A DNA stretch of 64,000 nt from Marinomonas sp. IMCC 4694 (lineage in GTDB: Bacteria > Pseudomonadota > Gammaproteobacteria > Pseudomonadales > Marinomonadaceae). Each line of letters begins with the position of its first letter. The first letter of the stretch is position 1. Location of the stretch: contig NZ_VSRV01000001.1 of assembly GCF_008122525.1 (NCBI RefSeq), positions 3,462,941 through 3,526,940 of the forward strand, written 5' to 3'. Under the pieces are notes generated by a model. That model did no database searches and was not told the origin of the DNA. It saw only the letters and a program-made list of their open reading frames with translations. A program made the position numbers and the translations under genes. Positions 43,912-53,589 of the stretch are shown piece after piece.

Positions 43912-44772
43912 TTAAACCGCTGCCGCGCCGCTGACTATTTCAGAAATTTCCTGAGTAATCGCTGCTTGACGAGCCTTGTTGTACACCAACTGCAATTCAT
44001 CAATGATATCACCCGCGTTGTCGGTTGCATTTTTCATTGCAAGCATTCGAGACGCTTGCTCACACGCAATGTTTTCAACCACGGACTGATATACTTGAGA
44101 TTCAATATAACGAACCAATAACTCATTGAGAATTTCAACAGCTTCAGGCTCATAAATGTAATCCCAGTGGTGCTGTAACTCTGTATTCTCTTCCGCTTTT
44201 AATGGCAACAACTGTTCGACTTTAGGCACCTGAGTCATGGTATTCACGAACTCATTAGACACCACATAAAGACGGTCAATGCGACCTTCATCAAACGCGT
44301 CCAGCATCACCTTAACGCTACCGACTAAGTCGTCCGCCTTGGGTGCATCACCTAAACCGGTGAACGCTGCTGTGACATTTCCGCCGTAGTTACGAAAGAA
44401 GGAAACGGCTTTACCACCAATAGCACAGATGTCGATTTCAACACCTGAATCAGCAAACTGTTTCATATCTTTAATGGCTTTTTTAAACACGTTAATGTTT
44501 AAACCACCACATAAACCACGATCAGAAGAGATTACGATATAACCAACACGATTCGCCTTACGTTCGGTAAGGTAACGGTGTTTATACTCAGGATTCGCGT
44601 TGGCCAAATGACCAACTACTTGGCGAATTCGTTCCGCATACGGACGAGAAGCGGCCATACGATCCTGAGCTTTACGCGTCTTACTTGCCGCTACTTTTTC
44701 CATAGCACGAGTAATTTTACGCGTATTGTTAATGCTCGAAATCTGAGTACGTATCTCTTTTCCGACTGCCAT
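43912..44772 (-). CDS. atpG: ATP synthase gamma subunit
   Basis: The central rotating shaft of F1, 286 residues. The N-terminal helix (GKEIRTQISSINNTRKITRAMEKVAASK), the SDRGLCGGLN motif and the C-terminal helix (ASRMLAMKNATDNAGDIIDELQLVYNKARQAAITQE in pattern) are all present. Confidence 0.98.
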   Translation of the reverse strand: MAVGKEIRTQISSINNTRKITRAMEKVAASKTRKAQDRMAASRPYAERIRQVVGHLANANPEYKHRYLTERKANRVGYIVISSDRGLCGGLNINVFKKAIKDMKQFADSGVEIDICAIGGKAVSFFRNYGGNVTAAFTGLGDAPKADDLVGSVKVMLDAFDEGRIDRLYVVSNEFVNTMTQVPKVEQLLPLKAEENTELQHHWDYIYEPEAVEILNELLVRYIESQVYQSVVENIACEQASRMLAMKNATDNAGDIIDELQLVYNKARQAAITQEISEIVSGAAAV

Positions 44773-44857
44773 AATAGAACTGCCCTTGTGAGAATGTTAT
44801 TTCACAAACTGCAAGAAGATGGTGACATACTAAATAGTCAGCGTGTCACCAACGTCA

Positions 44858-46402
44858 TTACCAAGTTTGCGTCGCTTTAAACTTCTCGATTGCCGCTTTT
44901 AGTGTCGCTTCAATCTCGCCGTTAAAATTGCCCGTTTTGTTGATGTCAGCCATCAGATCAGCGTGTTCGCTGTTCATGAAGCCTAACAACGCAGATTCAA
45001 AACTGCCAATTTTGCTTGTTTCAACATCTTCAAGGAAGCCATCATTAGCAGCGTAAAGAACCACGCCCATATCAGCCACAGGCATAGGAGAGAACTGCTT
45101 TTGTTTCATCAGTTCAGTAACCTGTTTACCATGTTCAAGCTGTTTACGAGTCGCTTCGTCTAGGTCAGATGCGAACTGAGCGAATGCCGCCAATTCACGA
45201 TACTGAGCCAATGCAAGACGAATACCACCGCCAAGTTTTTTGACAATCTTAGTTTGAGCTGCACCACCAACACGAGAAACAGACACACCGGCGTTCATTG
45301 CTGGACGAATACCTGCGTTAAATGAGCTCGTTTCCAAGAATATCTGACCATCTGTGATGGAGATAACGTTGGTTGGTACGAAGGCTGATACGTCACCGCC
45401 TTGCGTCTCGATGATTGGCAATGCCGTCAAAGAACCGGTTTTGCCTTTCACTTCACCATTGGTGAATTTCTCAACGTAATCTACGTTTACACGTGATGCA
45501 CGCTCTAGAAGACGAGAGTGAAGGTAGAATACGTCACCAGGGTAAGCTTCACGACCAGGTGGACGACGAAGCAGCAAAGAAATTTGACGGTAAGCCCAAG
45601 CTTGCTTGGTCAAATCATCATAAATGATCAATGCGTCTTCACCGCGATCACGGAAGTATTCACCCATAGTGCAACCTGTATAAGGTGCTAGGTAAAGCAT
45701 CGCCGCTGGGTCAGAAGCGCCAGCCGCTACCACAGTGGTGTAACTCATTGCACCGGCTTCTTCAAGCTTACGTACAACGTTGGCAATAGTAGATTGTTTC
45801 TGACCGATTGCGACGTACACACACTTAATGCCACTGTTTTTCTGGGCAATAATGGTATCAATCGCTAAAGCGGTTTTACCAATCTGACGGTCACCGATGA
45901 TCAACTCACGCTGACCACGACCAATCGGCACCATCGCATCGATTGCTTTGTAACCGGTTTGGATAGGTTGATCAACAGACTGACGTTCGATAACACCAGG
46001 CGCTACTTTTTCAACTTTATCCGTTAATTTTGCATTGATATCGCCTTTGCCGTCGATTGGGTTACCCAATGCGTCAACAACACGACCAAGCAATTCAGGA
46101 CCAATTGGAACTTCCAATATACGACCTGTACATTTCACTTTTTGACCTTCTACAAGGTCTTGGTATTTACCCAGTACGACTGCACCGACAGAGTCACGCT
46201 CTAGGTTTAATGCGATACCGTAAACACCACCGGAGAATTCAATCATTTCTCCGTACATTACATCTGCCAAACCGTGAACCAGAACGATACCGTCTGCTAC
46301 ACTGACAATTGTGCCTTCATTTTTGGCATCAGAAGTAACATCGAGACTCTCGATGCGCTTCTTGATAATTTCGCTGATCTCAGATGGATTCAGTTGCTGC
46401 AT
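44858..46402 (-). CDS. atpA: ATP synthase alpha subunit
   Basis: The non-catalytic nucleotide-binding F1 subunit, 514 residues, with the P-loop GDRQIGKTALAID, the arginine-finger region (AGVSVSRVGGAAQTK) and the N-terminal MQQLNPSEISEIIKKRIE start. Followed by atpG after 85 bp. Confidence 0.98.
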   Translation of the reverse strand: MQQLNPSEISEIIKKRIESLDVTSDAKNEGTIVSVADGIVLVHGLADVMYGEMIEFSGGVYGIALNLERDSVGAVVLGKYQDLVEGQKVKCTGRILEVPIGPELLGRVVDALGNPIDGKGDINAKLTDKVEKVAPGVIERQSVDQPIQTGYKAIDAMVPIGRGQRELIIGDRQIGKTALAIDTIIAQKNSGIKCVYVAIGQKQSTIANVVRKLEEAGAMSYTTVVAAGASDPAAMLYLAPYTGCTMGEYFRDRGEDALIIYDDLTKQAWAYRQISLLLRRPPGREAYPGDVFYLHSRLLERASRVNVDYVEKFTNGEVKGKTGSLTALPIIETQGGDVSAFVPTNVISITDGQIFLETSSFNAGIRPAMNAGVSVSRVGGAAQTKIVKKLGGGIRLALAQYRELAAFAQFASDLDEATRKQLEHGKQVTELMKQKQFSPMPVADMGVVLYAANDGFLEDVETSKIGSFESALLGFMNSEHADLMADINKTGNFNGEIEATLKAAIEKFKATQTW

Positions 46403-46440
46403 GCTAAATTCCTCAACCCTGTTTTCGATTTAACGAAACA

Positions 46441-46977
46441 CTAGGAGTTTATCGCCTCGGCCAGTTTCGCCAGTTTACCGCGAACTGAACCGTCGATGAT
46501 TAAGTCACCTGTACGGATAACCACGCCACCAAGCAGGCTCGCGTCTGTTTCATTGGTTAAGTTGATCGTACGATCCAACTTTTTCGCCAATGATGCGGCC
46601 AATGCTTGTGCCTGTTCTGCTGTCAATTCGTAAGCCGAGGTAAATTGAACATCTACCGCTTTTTCGAAATTCAGTTTGAACTGTTGAAATAACACAGAAA
46701 TGGCTGGAATCAGCGTTAAACGCTTTTTATCAGCAAGGGCCAGCAAGAATGCTTTGCCCTGTTCTGTTGTTACTTCTGCACAAACGTCCGCCAGAGCGTT
46801 TGCCTTCTCTTCCGCACTAAAAGCTGGATTTCCAAGTGCCACCTTAAGCTTAGGTTCCACGGTTACAGAGGCTAATATGCTTAGCATATCGGCCCATTCT
46901 GTAACATGGCCCTGCTCACGGGCAACTTCGAAAGCTGCTTTGGCGTACGGTCGCGCGACTGTTTTTAATTCAGCCAT
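46441..46977 (-). CDS. atpH: ATP synthase delta subunit
   Basis: Peripheral-stalk protein linking subunit b to the top of F1, 178 residues. It has the helical N-terminal domain (ARPYAKAAFEVAREQG) and the C-terminal LLGGVVIRTGDLIIDGSVRGKLAKL motif of the family. Confidence 0.97.
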   Translation of the reverse strand: MAELKTVARPYAKAAFEVAREQGHVTEWADMLSILASVTVEPKLKVALGNPAFSAEEKANALADVCAEVTTEQGKAFLLALADKKRLTLIPAISVLFQQFKLNFEKAVDVQFTSAYELTAEQAQALAASLAKKLDRTINLTNETDASLLGGVVIRTGDLIIDGSVRGKLAKLAEAINS

Positions 46978-46988
46978 TAGACCCTCGC

Positions 46989-47459
46989 TTAAAGCTCTTT
47001 AGCGAGTTTTTCAACGATCTCGCTATGTGCTTTTTCGTCAATAGTGGCTCCCAAAATCTTCTCGGCACCAGCAAAAGCAAGAACAGAAACTTGAGAACGC
47101 AATGCTTCTTTCGCACGCAATACGTCTTGTTCTATTTCAGCTTGTGCGGCTTCGCGCAAGCGCTTGCCATCGGCAATCACCTGCTCTTTTGCCTCGTCGA
47201 CCATTTGGTTCGCACGTTTGTTGGCTTGTTCAATAATCTCGGCCGCGTTCTCTTTGCTTTCACGTAATATTTGAGAGGCTTGTTCTTGTGCCAACTCAAG
47301 GTCACGTGAAGCACGGTTCGCTGCTTCCAAACCGTCTGCAATTTTCTTACTACGCTCTTCGAGCGCAGCAATTACTGGTGGCCACACATATTTCATGCAG
47401 AACCAGACAAAAATCGCAAACGAGATAGCTTGGCCTATAAGTGTGAGATTCAAGTTCAC
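46989..47459 (-). CDS. atpF: ATP synthase b subunit
   Basis: The membrane-anchored peripheral stalk, 156 residues: an N-terminal helix (LIGQAISFAIFVWFCMKYVWPPV) followed by a long charged coiled-coil. Starts 56 bp after the atpE stop and ends 11 bp before atpH. Confidence 0.97.
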   Translation of the reverse strand: MNLNLTLIGQAISFAIFVWFCMKYVWPPVIAALEERSKKIADGLEAANRASRDLELAQEQASQILRESKENAAEIIEQANKRANQMVDEAKEQVIADGKRLREAAQAEIEQDVLRAKEALRSQVSVLAFAGAEKILGATIDEKAHSEIVEKLAKEL

Positions 47460-47515
47460 GCTAATACCCTCGCTCTAAGTCGTTTAAAAATCGTTTCTGC
47501 AACATTAGCAGAAAA

Positions 47516-47773
47516 TTAACCAGCGACCTGAGCAATGAAAGGATTCGCGAAAGTGAAGAACAATGCGATACCCACACCGATCATTGTTACGGCGTCAAGA
47601 AGACCCGCTACGATGAACATTTTTACTTGCAGCATTGGAACCATTTCTGGTTGACGCGCAGCGCCTTCCAAGAATTTCCCACCCAAAATACCAAAACCAA
47701 TCGCAGTACCCAAGGCACCTAGACCGATAAGAAGGGCTACAGCAATCGCAGTAAGACCAACTACAGTTTCCAT
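47516..47773 (-). CDS. atpE: ATP synthase c subunit
   Basis: The rotor-ring proteolipid, 85 residues in two helices. Helix 1 has the GLGALGTAIGFGILGGKF glycine run. The ion-binding carboxylate is Asp60 (AGLLDAVTMIGVG), and no sodium-site pattern (Gln plus Glu with Ser/Thr) is seen, so proton coupling is expected even in this marine organism. Confidence 0.97.
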   Translation of the reverse strand: METVVGLTAIAVALLIGLGALGTAIGFGILGGKFLEGAARQPEMVPMLQVKMFIVAGLLDAVTMIGVGIALFFTFANPFIAQVAG

Positions 47774-47838
47774 TTTAACTCCTACATTTTCACAGTTTTA
47801 GACAAGGTTTAAAAAATATTACTTTAAAGAACACACTA

Positions 47839-48687
47839 TTAGTGATTTTCGTGCGCCATGCTCAAGTAGACAATAGTCAACATCATAAAGATGAAAGCTT
47901 GAAGCACGATAATCAAAATATGGAAGATTGCCCATGGCACCGATAGCGCCCACTGAAGGCCCCAAGGTAAAATAGCAATCAAGATAAAGATCAATTCACC
48001 GGCGTATAAGTTGCCAAATAATCGCAACGCTAATGAAACAGGTTTAGCAAGCAGACCAACACCTTCCAACAATAAGTTAAAAGGAATCATCCATTTACCA
48101 AAAGGCTGTAACGTAAGTTCACCAACAAAGCCACTCACACCTTTTACTTTGATACTGTAAAAGATGATCAAAGCAAACACAGATAAAGACATACCCAATG
48201 TTGCGTTAATATCAGTGGTTGGAACAAATTTAAAATAGACATGAGCAGGGTCAGCGCCAAACACGGACACTCCAATCCATTTTGCCGCTGTGGGCAAAAA
48301 GTCTACCGGTATCAAATCCATGAAGTTCATCAGAAAAACCCATACAAAAATGGTCAAAGCTAAAGGTGCAATGACTTTACTTTTGCCGTGAAAGGTTTCT
48401 TTGACACTGCCATCTACAAACTCAACCATCAGCTCTACAAAATTTTGCAAACCCGACGGTGTATCTGTCGATATTTTCTTTGCTGCTTGACGGAACAACC
48501 ACAAAAACAAGATACCTAAAGCAATTGACATTGCCATAGTATCTACATGTATTGCCCAGAATCCCATATCTGCTGCTTCTTTAGCATCATGAGCAAGACC
48601 CCATGTACCGTCAGAATGTTGACCGTAAGTCAAATTCTGAAGGTGATGCTTTATATATTCAGAAGCTGTTGGATTTTCACTTGCCAT
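47839..48687 (-). CDS. atpB: ATP synthase a subunit
   Basis: The stator channel subunit, 282 residues from the ATG at 48687 (GGA 7-8 nt upstream; the GTG 12 bp earlier is less likely). The essential Arg is in VSLALRLFGNLYAGEL. N-terminal ASENPTASEYIKHHLQNLTYG is typical of gammaproteobacterial AtpB. 66 bp separate it from atpE. Confidence 0.96.
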   Translation of the reverse strand: MASENPTASEYIKHHLQNLTYGQHSDGTWGLAHDAKEAADMGFWAIHVDTMAMSIALGILFLWLFRQAAKKISTDTPSGLQNFVELMVEFVDGSVKETFHGKSKVIAPLALTIFVWVFLMNFMDLIPVDFLPTAAKWIGVSVFGADPAHVYFKFVPTTDINATLGMSLSVFALIIFYSIKVKGVSGFVGELTLQPFGKWMIPFNLLLEGVGLLAKPVSLALRLFGNLYAGELIFILIAILPWGLQWALSVPWAIFHILIIVLQAFIFMMLTIVYLSMAHENH

Positions 48688-48738
48688 ATTTATATCCACG
48701 CTCTTTCAATGATTAAAACCTTATTTCCTACTGTACCG

Positions 48739-49143
48739 CTAATGTTTTAGCACAATAGGGCTGAGCCAATGACTCAAAATCGCTATACCAAAGCCAGCAA
48801 AAAAGACGTCTGCCGCTAAGGGTTTCACTAGGAGAAAAATAAGCGACAATAGCATCGCTGTCATCACTAGCTTACCTGCTTCTCCACGATAAAATGATCT
48901 GATAACGTCTTTTGCCGGCCGCGTGCCTTTGTAACTAAACACCCGCCATGCCATGTAAATACTGGGCACCAGACTAGCGCAAGCGCCTAGTATAAAAGAG
49001 TACCCATACAGACCACCAGCACTGTAAATAATTCCCAAAGAAATTAAAAAAATAAGTAAAAACTGCAACAAAATGAAACGAAACACCGCCTTTTTTTTAG
49101 CGCTTAGGAGTGCACGTGCGCTTAAGGGCTTTTTTGCTTCCAT
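48739..49143 (-). CDS. atpI: ATP synthase accessory protein AtpI
   Basis: A small membrane protein, 134 residues from the ATG at 49143 (a GTG at 49164 is possible), with four helices (about 22-42, 48-66, 88-104, 110-126). It has the AtpI pattern YSFILGACASLVPSIYMAWRVF and FYRGEAGKLVMTAMLL. AtpI assists c-ring assembly. First gene of the operon, just after a strong promoter. Confidence 0.9.
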   Translation of the reverse strand: MEAKKPLSARALLSAKKKAVFRFILLQFLLIFLISLGIIYSAGGLYGYSFILGACASLVPSIYMAWRVFSYKGTRPAKDVIRSFYRGEAGKLVMTAMLLSLIFLLVKPLAADVFFAGFGIAILSHWLSPIVLKH

Positions 49144-49206
49144 TTTACAATTCTCTACCTGCACCTTAAAAGTGCAATCAATGTGACCATTTACAAAATC
49201 CGAAGC

Positions 49207-49235
49207 ATTATAGGGGTAATAGCGACAGTGTTCAA
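49207..49235 (-). promoter_or_regulatory. Sigma-70 promoter of the atp operon
   Basis: On the minus strand TTGAAC, a 17-bp spacer and TATAAT give a near-consensus promoter, with transcription predicted to start near 49200, about 55 nt before atpI. Confidence 0.75.
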
Positions 49236-49304
49236 CTTAAACTGACGACCGGCGTTGCCTTGCTGATGCCTAAGAAACACAAACAACACCTCCCAGTAAG
49301 CGGT

Positions 49305-50189
49305 TTAAGCCCCTTTCATTAGCTCACTAATCAAGAGTTCTAGGTGATCAGAGTTCCGATATTCGATTACTAGCTTACCCTTCCCTTTTGAAGACGGCTG
49401 TATCTTAACGGCGGCATTCATTTTTTGACTAATGCGTTCAGCTTGTGCACTCAAATCAGGCAGAGCAGGCTTACCATCGTCACGTGTTTGTACCACTTGA
49501 AGATTTTTCACTAGTCGCTCAGTTTCTCGTACAGACAAAGATCTGGTAACCACCTGCGACGCGGCTTGAATTTGTTCGTCATGCTCTAAAGGTAACAAGG
49601 CTCTGGCGTGCCCCATTTCTATGTCGCCATGCTCTAATAAGCGACGTACTTCCGGCGTCAGTCCCAGTAAGCGCAGTAAATTTGCAATGGTTGAGCGTGA
49701 TTTACCAACCGTATCAGCCACTTCTTGCTGAGTCAGTTGAAAATCCTCTACCAAGCGCTGCAAGGCAAACGCTTCTTCAATAGGATTAAGATCTTCTCGT
49801 TGTATATTTTCAATTAAAGCCAATACCACAGCGTCAGCGTCTTCCACATGACGAACGATTACTGGAACCTGTTTTAAGTCTGCTAATTTAGCTGCACGCC
49901 AACGTCGTTCACCCGCAATGATTTCGTACTGATTAGGGCCATTTGGGCGCACAACGATAGGCTGCATAATACCTTGTGTACGTATCGAGGCGGCTAACTC
50001 TTCTAGCTGTGCAGGGTTCATATCACGGCGAGGTTGAAATTTACCTTTGACAAGCCATTCCACTGGTAAATAGGTCAGGCCTTTAATGTGTTCACCAACC
50101 ACTTCGTCTTCAGGTGTTGTCGTTGTCGCCGCTTGTGGCGCTAACAAAGCATCTAAGCCGCGGCCTAGACCTCTTTTCTTTATCGTCAT
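49305..50189 (-). CDS. parB: Chromosome partitioning protein ParB
   Basis: ParB binds parS sites near the origin, spreads as a CTP-dependent clamp, and works with ParA in origin segregation. From the ATG at 50189 (AAGGT upstream; the longer frame overlaps parA) it has 294 residues: KKRGLGRGLDALL start, CTPase motifs (GERRWRAAKLA; ENIQREDLNPIEEA), the helix-turn-helix (QQEVADTVGKSRSTIANLLRLL) and a C-terminal dimer domain. No perfect parS sequence was seen in the window. Confidence 0.96.
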   Translation of the reverse strand: MTIKKRGLGRGLDALLAPQAATTTTPEDEVVGEHIKGLTYLPVEWLVKGKFQPRRDMNPAQLEELAASIRTQGIMQPIVVRPNGPNQYEIIAGERRWRAAKLADLKQVPVIVRHVEDADAVVLALIENIQREDLNPIEEAFALQRLVEDFQLTQQEVADTVGKSRSTIANLLRLLGLTPEVRRLLEHGDIEMGHARALLPLEHDEQIQAASQVVTRSLSVRETERLVKNLQVVQTRDDGKPALPDLSAQAERISQKMNAAVKIQPSSKGKGKLVIEYRNSDHLELLISELMKGA

Positions 50190-50235
50190 TTTAGTAACCT
50201 TAATAGCGGTGAAAACACGCTTTTTAAAACTTCGT

Positions 50236-51003
50236 TCACGTGACCGATTTTCGAATAAACTCACCTGCTAAAGCGAGATAGGCAATGGCTCCGCGAGATT
50301 GCTTTTCATAATGTAACGCGGGCAGGCCGTAGCTGGGCGACTCTGCCAGACGAATATTTCGCGGTATAACGGTGTCATAGACTTTATCGCCAAAGTGTTT
50401 GTGCAGCTGATTAGACACATCATGAGTAAGGCTTGGCCGTGGGTCATACATGGTACGTAAGATACCGTCTACTTCAAGCGATGGATTTAACGCCTGAGTA
50501 ATACGTTCTATGGTTTGCAGCAACGCCGTTAACCCTTCTAAGGCATAATATTCACATTGCACGGGGATCAGTACACCTTGCGCTGCGGCCAATGCATTGA
50601 CCGTGAGCATATTCAATGAGGGTGGGCAATCCAATAAGATGAAATCAAAGTCATTATCGACTTCGTACAGACCCGCTCGCAAACGCGTTTCCTTACTGGG
50701 CAGATCCAATAAAACGACTTCGGCCCCGGTTAAATCGCCATTGGCTGGCAAAATCCAATAGTCCCCAGGTGATGTTTTTTGCATTACCTCTTTTACACCA
50801 TGCGAGCCAATTAATACGTCATAAACACTGGTATCGAGGGTGCTTTTGATTAAGCCACTACCGGTTGTGGCATTGCCTTGAGGATCTAAATCGATAAGCA
50901 ACACGCGACGTTTCATCGCAGCGAGAGAGGCGGCTAAGTTAACACAGGTGGTGGTTTTACCCACACCACCTTTTTGATTTGTGACGGCGATGATTCTTGC
51001 CAT
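50236..51003 (-). CDS. parA: Chromosome partitioning ATPase ParA
   Basis: The 255-residue ATPase carries the deviant Walker A (NQKGGVGKTT), Walker A' (LLIDLDPQGNAT) and Walker B (FILLDCPPSL). It moves ParB-parS complexes. It follows rsmG by 3 bp and is followed by parB after 46 bp, the classical mnmG-rsmG-parA-parB order. Confidence 0.97.
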   Translation of the reverse strand: MARIIAVTNQKGGVGKTTTCVNLAASLAAMKRRVLLIDLDPQGNATTGSGLIKSTLDTSVYDVLIGSHGVKEVMQKTSPGDYWILPANGDLTGAEVVLLDLPSKETRLRAGLYEVDNDFDFILLDCPPSLNMLTVNALAAAQGVLIPVQCEYYALEGLTALLQTIERITQALNPSLEVDGILRTMYDPRPSLTHDVSNQLHKHFGDKVYDTVIPRNIRLAESPSYGLPALHYEKQSRGAIAYLALAGEFIRKSVT

Positions 51004-51006
51004 AGT

Positions 51007-51639
51007 TTAGCCTTTACGCGTCATTACAACCATGTGACGCTCCGCTTGAATAGTGGGCACGTTAAGTGGCGTAACCGATACTACTTCTACCTCAGTTGGC
51101 AGTGCCATTATTTCATCACTGGGATACACCCCCTTCATAGCCAAAAAATTACCGGACTCTTTAGGAAGCAACAACGTCCAATGAATCATATCTTGCAAGG
51201 AGGCAAACGCACGCGAAATAACATGATCGTATTGACCTTGATGTGTGTGTTTTTCGACACGTTCATTGGCAATCGTTACGTTTTGAATGCCCAATTCCAT
51301 CTTAACTTGGGTTAAAAAACGCGTTTTTTTGCCATTACTGTCTAATAAAGTAACGTGTTTTTCGGGGTAACAAATAGCCAATACCATGCCAGGTAAACCA
51401 GGTCCAGTACCGACATCAATGATGGTATTACCCGTAATAAACGACAAGGTGGCTATACTGTCGAGAAGATGCAAAGAAATCATTTGCTCAATGTCTCGAA
51501 TGGCGGTCAGGTTGTAGGCCTTGTTCCATTTCTCTAACATGAGAAGATACCTTACCAGCATCTGAATGGTTTCATCAGATAAAACAACGCCCATTTGTTG
51601 GGCGCTTTTTTGAATACTGTCAAAATGTGTCACAGTCAA
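51007..51639 (-). CDS. rsmG: 16S rRNA m7G527 methyltransferase RsmG (GidB)
   Basis: Methylates G527 of 16S rRNA using SAM; loss gives low-level streptomycin resistance. The 210 residues include the SAM motif IDVGTGPGLPGMVLAI and KWNKAYNLTAIRD. 44 bp after mnmG. Confidence 0.97.
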   Translation of the reverse strand: MTVTHFDSIQKSAQQMGVVLSDETIQMLVRYLLMLEKWNKAYNLTAIRDIEQMISLHLLDSIATLSFITGNTIIDVGTGPGLPGMVLAICYPEKHVTLLDSNGKKTRFLTQVKMELGIQNVTIANERVEKHTHQGQYDHVISRAFASLQDMIHWTLLLPKESGNFLAMKGVYPSDEIMALPTEVEVVSVTPLNVPTIQAERHMVVMTRKG

Positions 51640-51683
51640 TCCATTTTATAATGAGAGCAATTTTCGCGTCTTGGCTGTTGATT

Positions 51684-53573
51684 CTAGGCACTTTTTCGTG
51701 CAATGGCACGTTTTTTCAAGTGAATAAGCAATAACGAAACCGCCGCCGGAGTGACACCCTGAATGCGTGAGGCTGCCGCGAGGGTTTCTGGTCGTAACTG
51801 GGTCAGTTTTTGTTTGATCTCATTAGACAAGCCTTCCATTTTGGAATAGTCCAAATCTTCGGGTAAAACGGTATTTTCTTGACGACGTAAACGTTCAATG
51901 TCTTCAGCTTGTCGAGAAATATAACCTGCGTATTTTACAGCGATCTGAACTTGTTCGGAAACTTGTTCATCTACAGCTTGATCAGGCACATTTTTTAAAT
52001 GAGCCACATCAGCATACACAACATTTGGACGCTTTAATAAGTCTAGTAGACTGTATTCATGATGAATCGGGGTTTCTAATTTCGGGTTAATTACGGCCGC
52101 TTCAGGTGAATTCGGTACGATCCAGCTGGATTTCAAACGTTGTGTTTCGATTTCGATAGCTTCACGTTTTTTGCAAAATGCGGCCCAGCGCTCATCGGAT
52201 ACCATACCCAGTTCACGCCCTTTTTCCGTTAAACGAAGGTCGGCATTGTCTTCACGTAAAATAAGACGGTATTCCGCGCGACTGGTGAACATTCTATACG
52301 GCTCTTTGGTACCCATAGAAATTAGATCGTCCACCAATACACCAAGGTAAGCCTCGTCACGACGAGGCGTCCAAGCGTCTTTGTCTTGCGCCAACCGTGC
52401 CGCATTTAGCCCTGCCAGTAAGCCTTGAGCACCCGCTTCTTCGTATCCTGTTGTTCCGTTAATTTGTCCAGCAAAAAACAACCCTGGCATGTGTTTTGTT
52501 TCCAGTGAATATTTCAAATCTTGAGGATTAAAGTAATCGTATTCAATGGCGTAACCGGGGCGCGTTATATGAGCATTTTGCATCCCTTTCATCGACCGAA
52601 CTAACTCAATTTGCACATCAAAAGGCAAGGAAGTAGAAATGCCATTTGGGTACAATTCATGGGTGGTTAGCCCTTCCGGTTCAATAAAAATCTGATGCGA
52701 ATTTTTATCGGCAAATCGTACTATTTTATCTTCTATCGATGGGCAATAACGTGGGCCAACGCCCTCAATCACTCCAGTGTACATAGGAGATCGATCCATG
52801 CCTGCACGAATGATGTCGTGAGTGACCTCGTTCGTGTGTGTAATAAAACATTCTATTTGTCTTGGGTGCAAAGCGCGGCTGCCCATGTAGGACATGATCG
52901 GAGTAATGTCATCACCGGGCTGTGCTTGCATTTGTGAAAAATCAACAGAGCGGGCGTCAATCCGTGGCGGTGTACCTGTTTTTAATCGATCAACGCGAAA
53001 CGGCAATACCCGTAATTTTTCAGCCAATCCTATTGATGGGAGTTCACCGGCTCGTCCACCAGAGTGATTTTTTAATCCAATATGAATGATGCCACCGAGG
53101 AAAGTCCCGGCGGTAAGCACGACTGTTTTACTGTTAAAACGAATCCCTGTTTGCGTTACCACCCCTCGTGCGGCCCCATCTTCAACAATAAGATCTTCAA
53201 CAGACTGCTGAAACAACCAAAGGTTAGGTTGATTTTCCAACGAATGTCGAATGGCAGCCTTGTATAAAATACGATCGGCTTGGGCTCGTGTTGCTCTAAC
53301 GGCAGGCCCCTTTCGAGAATTTAAAGTACGAAATTGAATGCCTGCTTTATCCGTAGCGAGAGCCATAACGCCGTCTAATGCATCAATTTCTTTTACTAAA
53401 TGTGACTTTCCAATCCCTCCAATGGCTGGGTTACAGGACATTTGCCCTAAAGTTTCAATGTTGTGGGAAAGTAACAACGTTTTTACACCCATACGCGCGG
53501 CGGCCAATGCCGCTTCGGTACCAGCATGACCGCCACCAACTACAATCACATCAAAGCGACTTGGGAAATCCAC
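51684..53573 (-). CDS. mnmG: tRNA uridine-5-carboxymethylaminomethyl modification enzyme MnmG (GidA)
   Basis: With MnmE it builds the cmnm5 group at U34 of several tRNAs using FAD, NADH and methylene-THF. The 629 residues begin with the FAD motif VVGGGHAGTEAALAAARMG and include CNPAIGGIGKSHLVKEIDALDG, TAGTFLGG and the C-terminal helical domain that contacts MnmE. MnmE is encoded 6 kb away on the other side of an accessory cassette. The gene reads away from the AT-rich origin-like region, as gidA does in E. coli. Confidence 0.98.
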   Translation of the reverse strand: MDFPSRFDVIVVGGGHAGTEAALAAARMGVKTLLLSHNIETLGQMSCNPAIGGIGKSHLVKEIDALDGVMALATDKAGIQFRTLNSRKGPAVRATRAQADRILYKAAIRHSLENQPNLWLFQQSVEDLIVEDGAARGVVTQTGIRFNSKTVVLTAGTFLGGIIHIGLKNHSGGRAGELPSIGLAEKLRVLPFRVDRLKTGTPPRIDARSVDFSQMQAQPGDDITPIMSYMGSRALHPRQIECFITHTNEVTHDIIRAGMDRSPMYTGVIEGVGPRYCPSIEDKIVRFADKNSHQIFIEPEGLTTHELYPNGISTSLPFDVQIELVRSMKGMQNAHITRPGYAIEYDYFNPQDLKYSLETKHMPGLFFAGQINGTTGYEEAGAQGLLAGLNAARLAQDKDAWTPRRDEAYLGVLVDDLISMGTKEPYRMFTSRAEYRLILREDNADLRLTEKGRELGMVSDERWAAFCKKREAIEIETQRLKSSWIVPNSPEAAVINPKLETPIHHEYSLLDLLKRPNVVYADVAHLKNVPDQAVDEQVSEQVQIAVKYAGYISRQAEDIERLRRQENTVLPEDLDYSKMEGLSNEIKQKLTQLRPETLAAASRIQGVTPAAVSLLLIHLKKRAIARKSA

Positions 53574-53589
53574 ATAAACCTCAGTATTA

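Noticed and set aside
50225..50250. Possible parS site (TTCACGTGA core) at the parA/parB junction
   Set aside because: Only the central bases match the TGTTTCACGTGAAACA consensus. Similar CACGTG cores at about 43800 and 47287 are no better.
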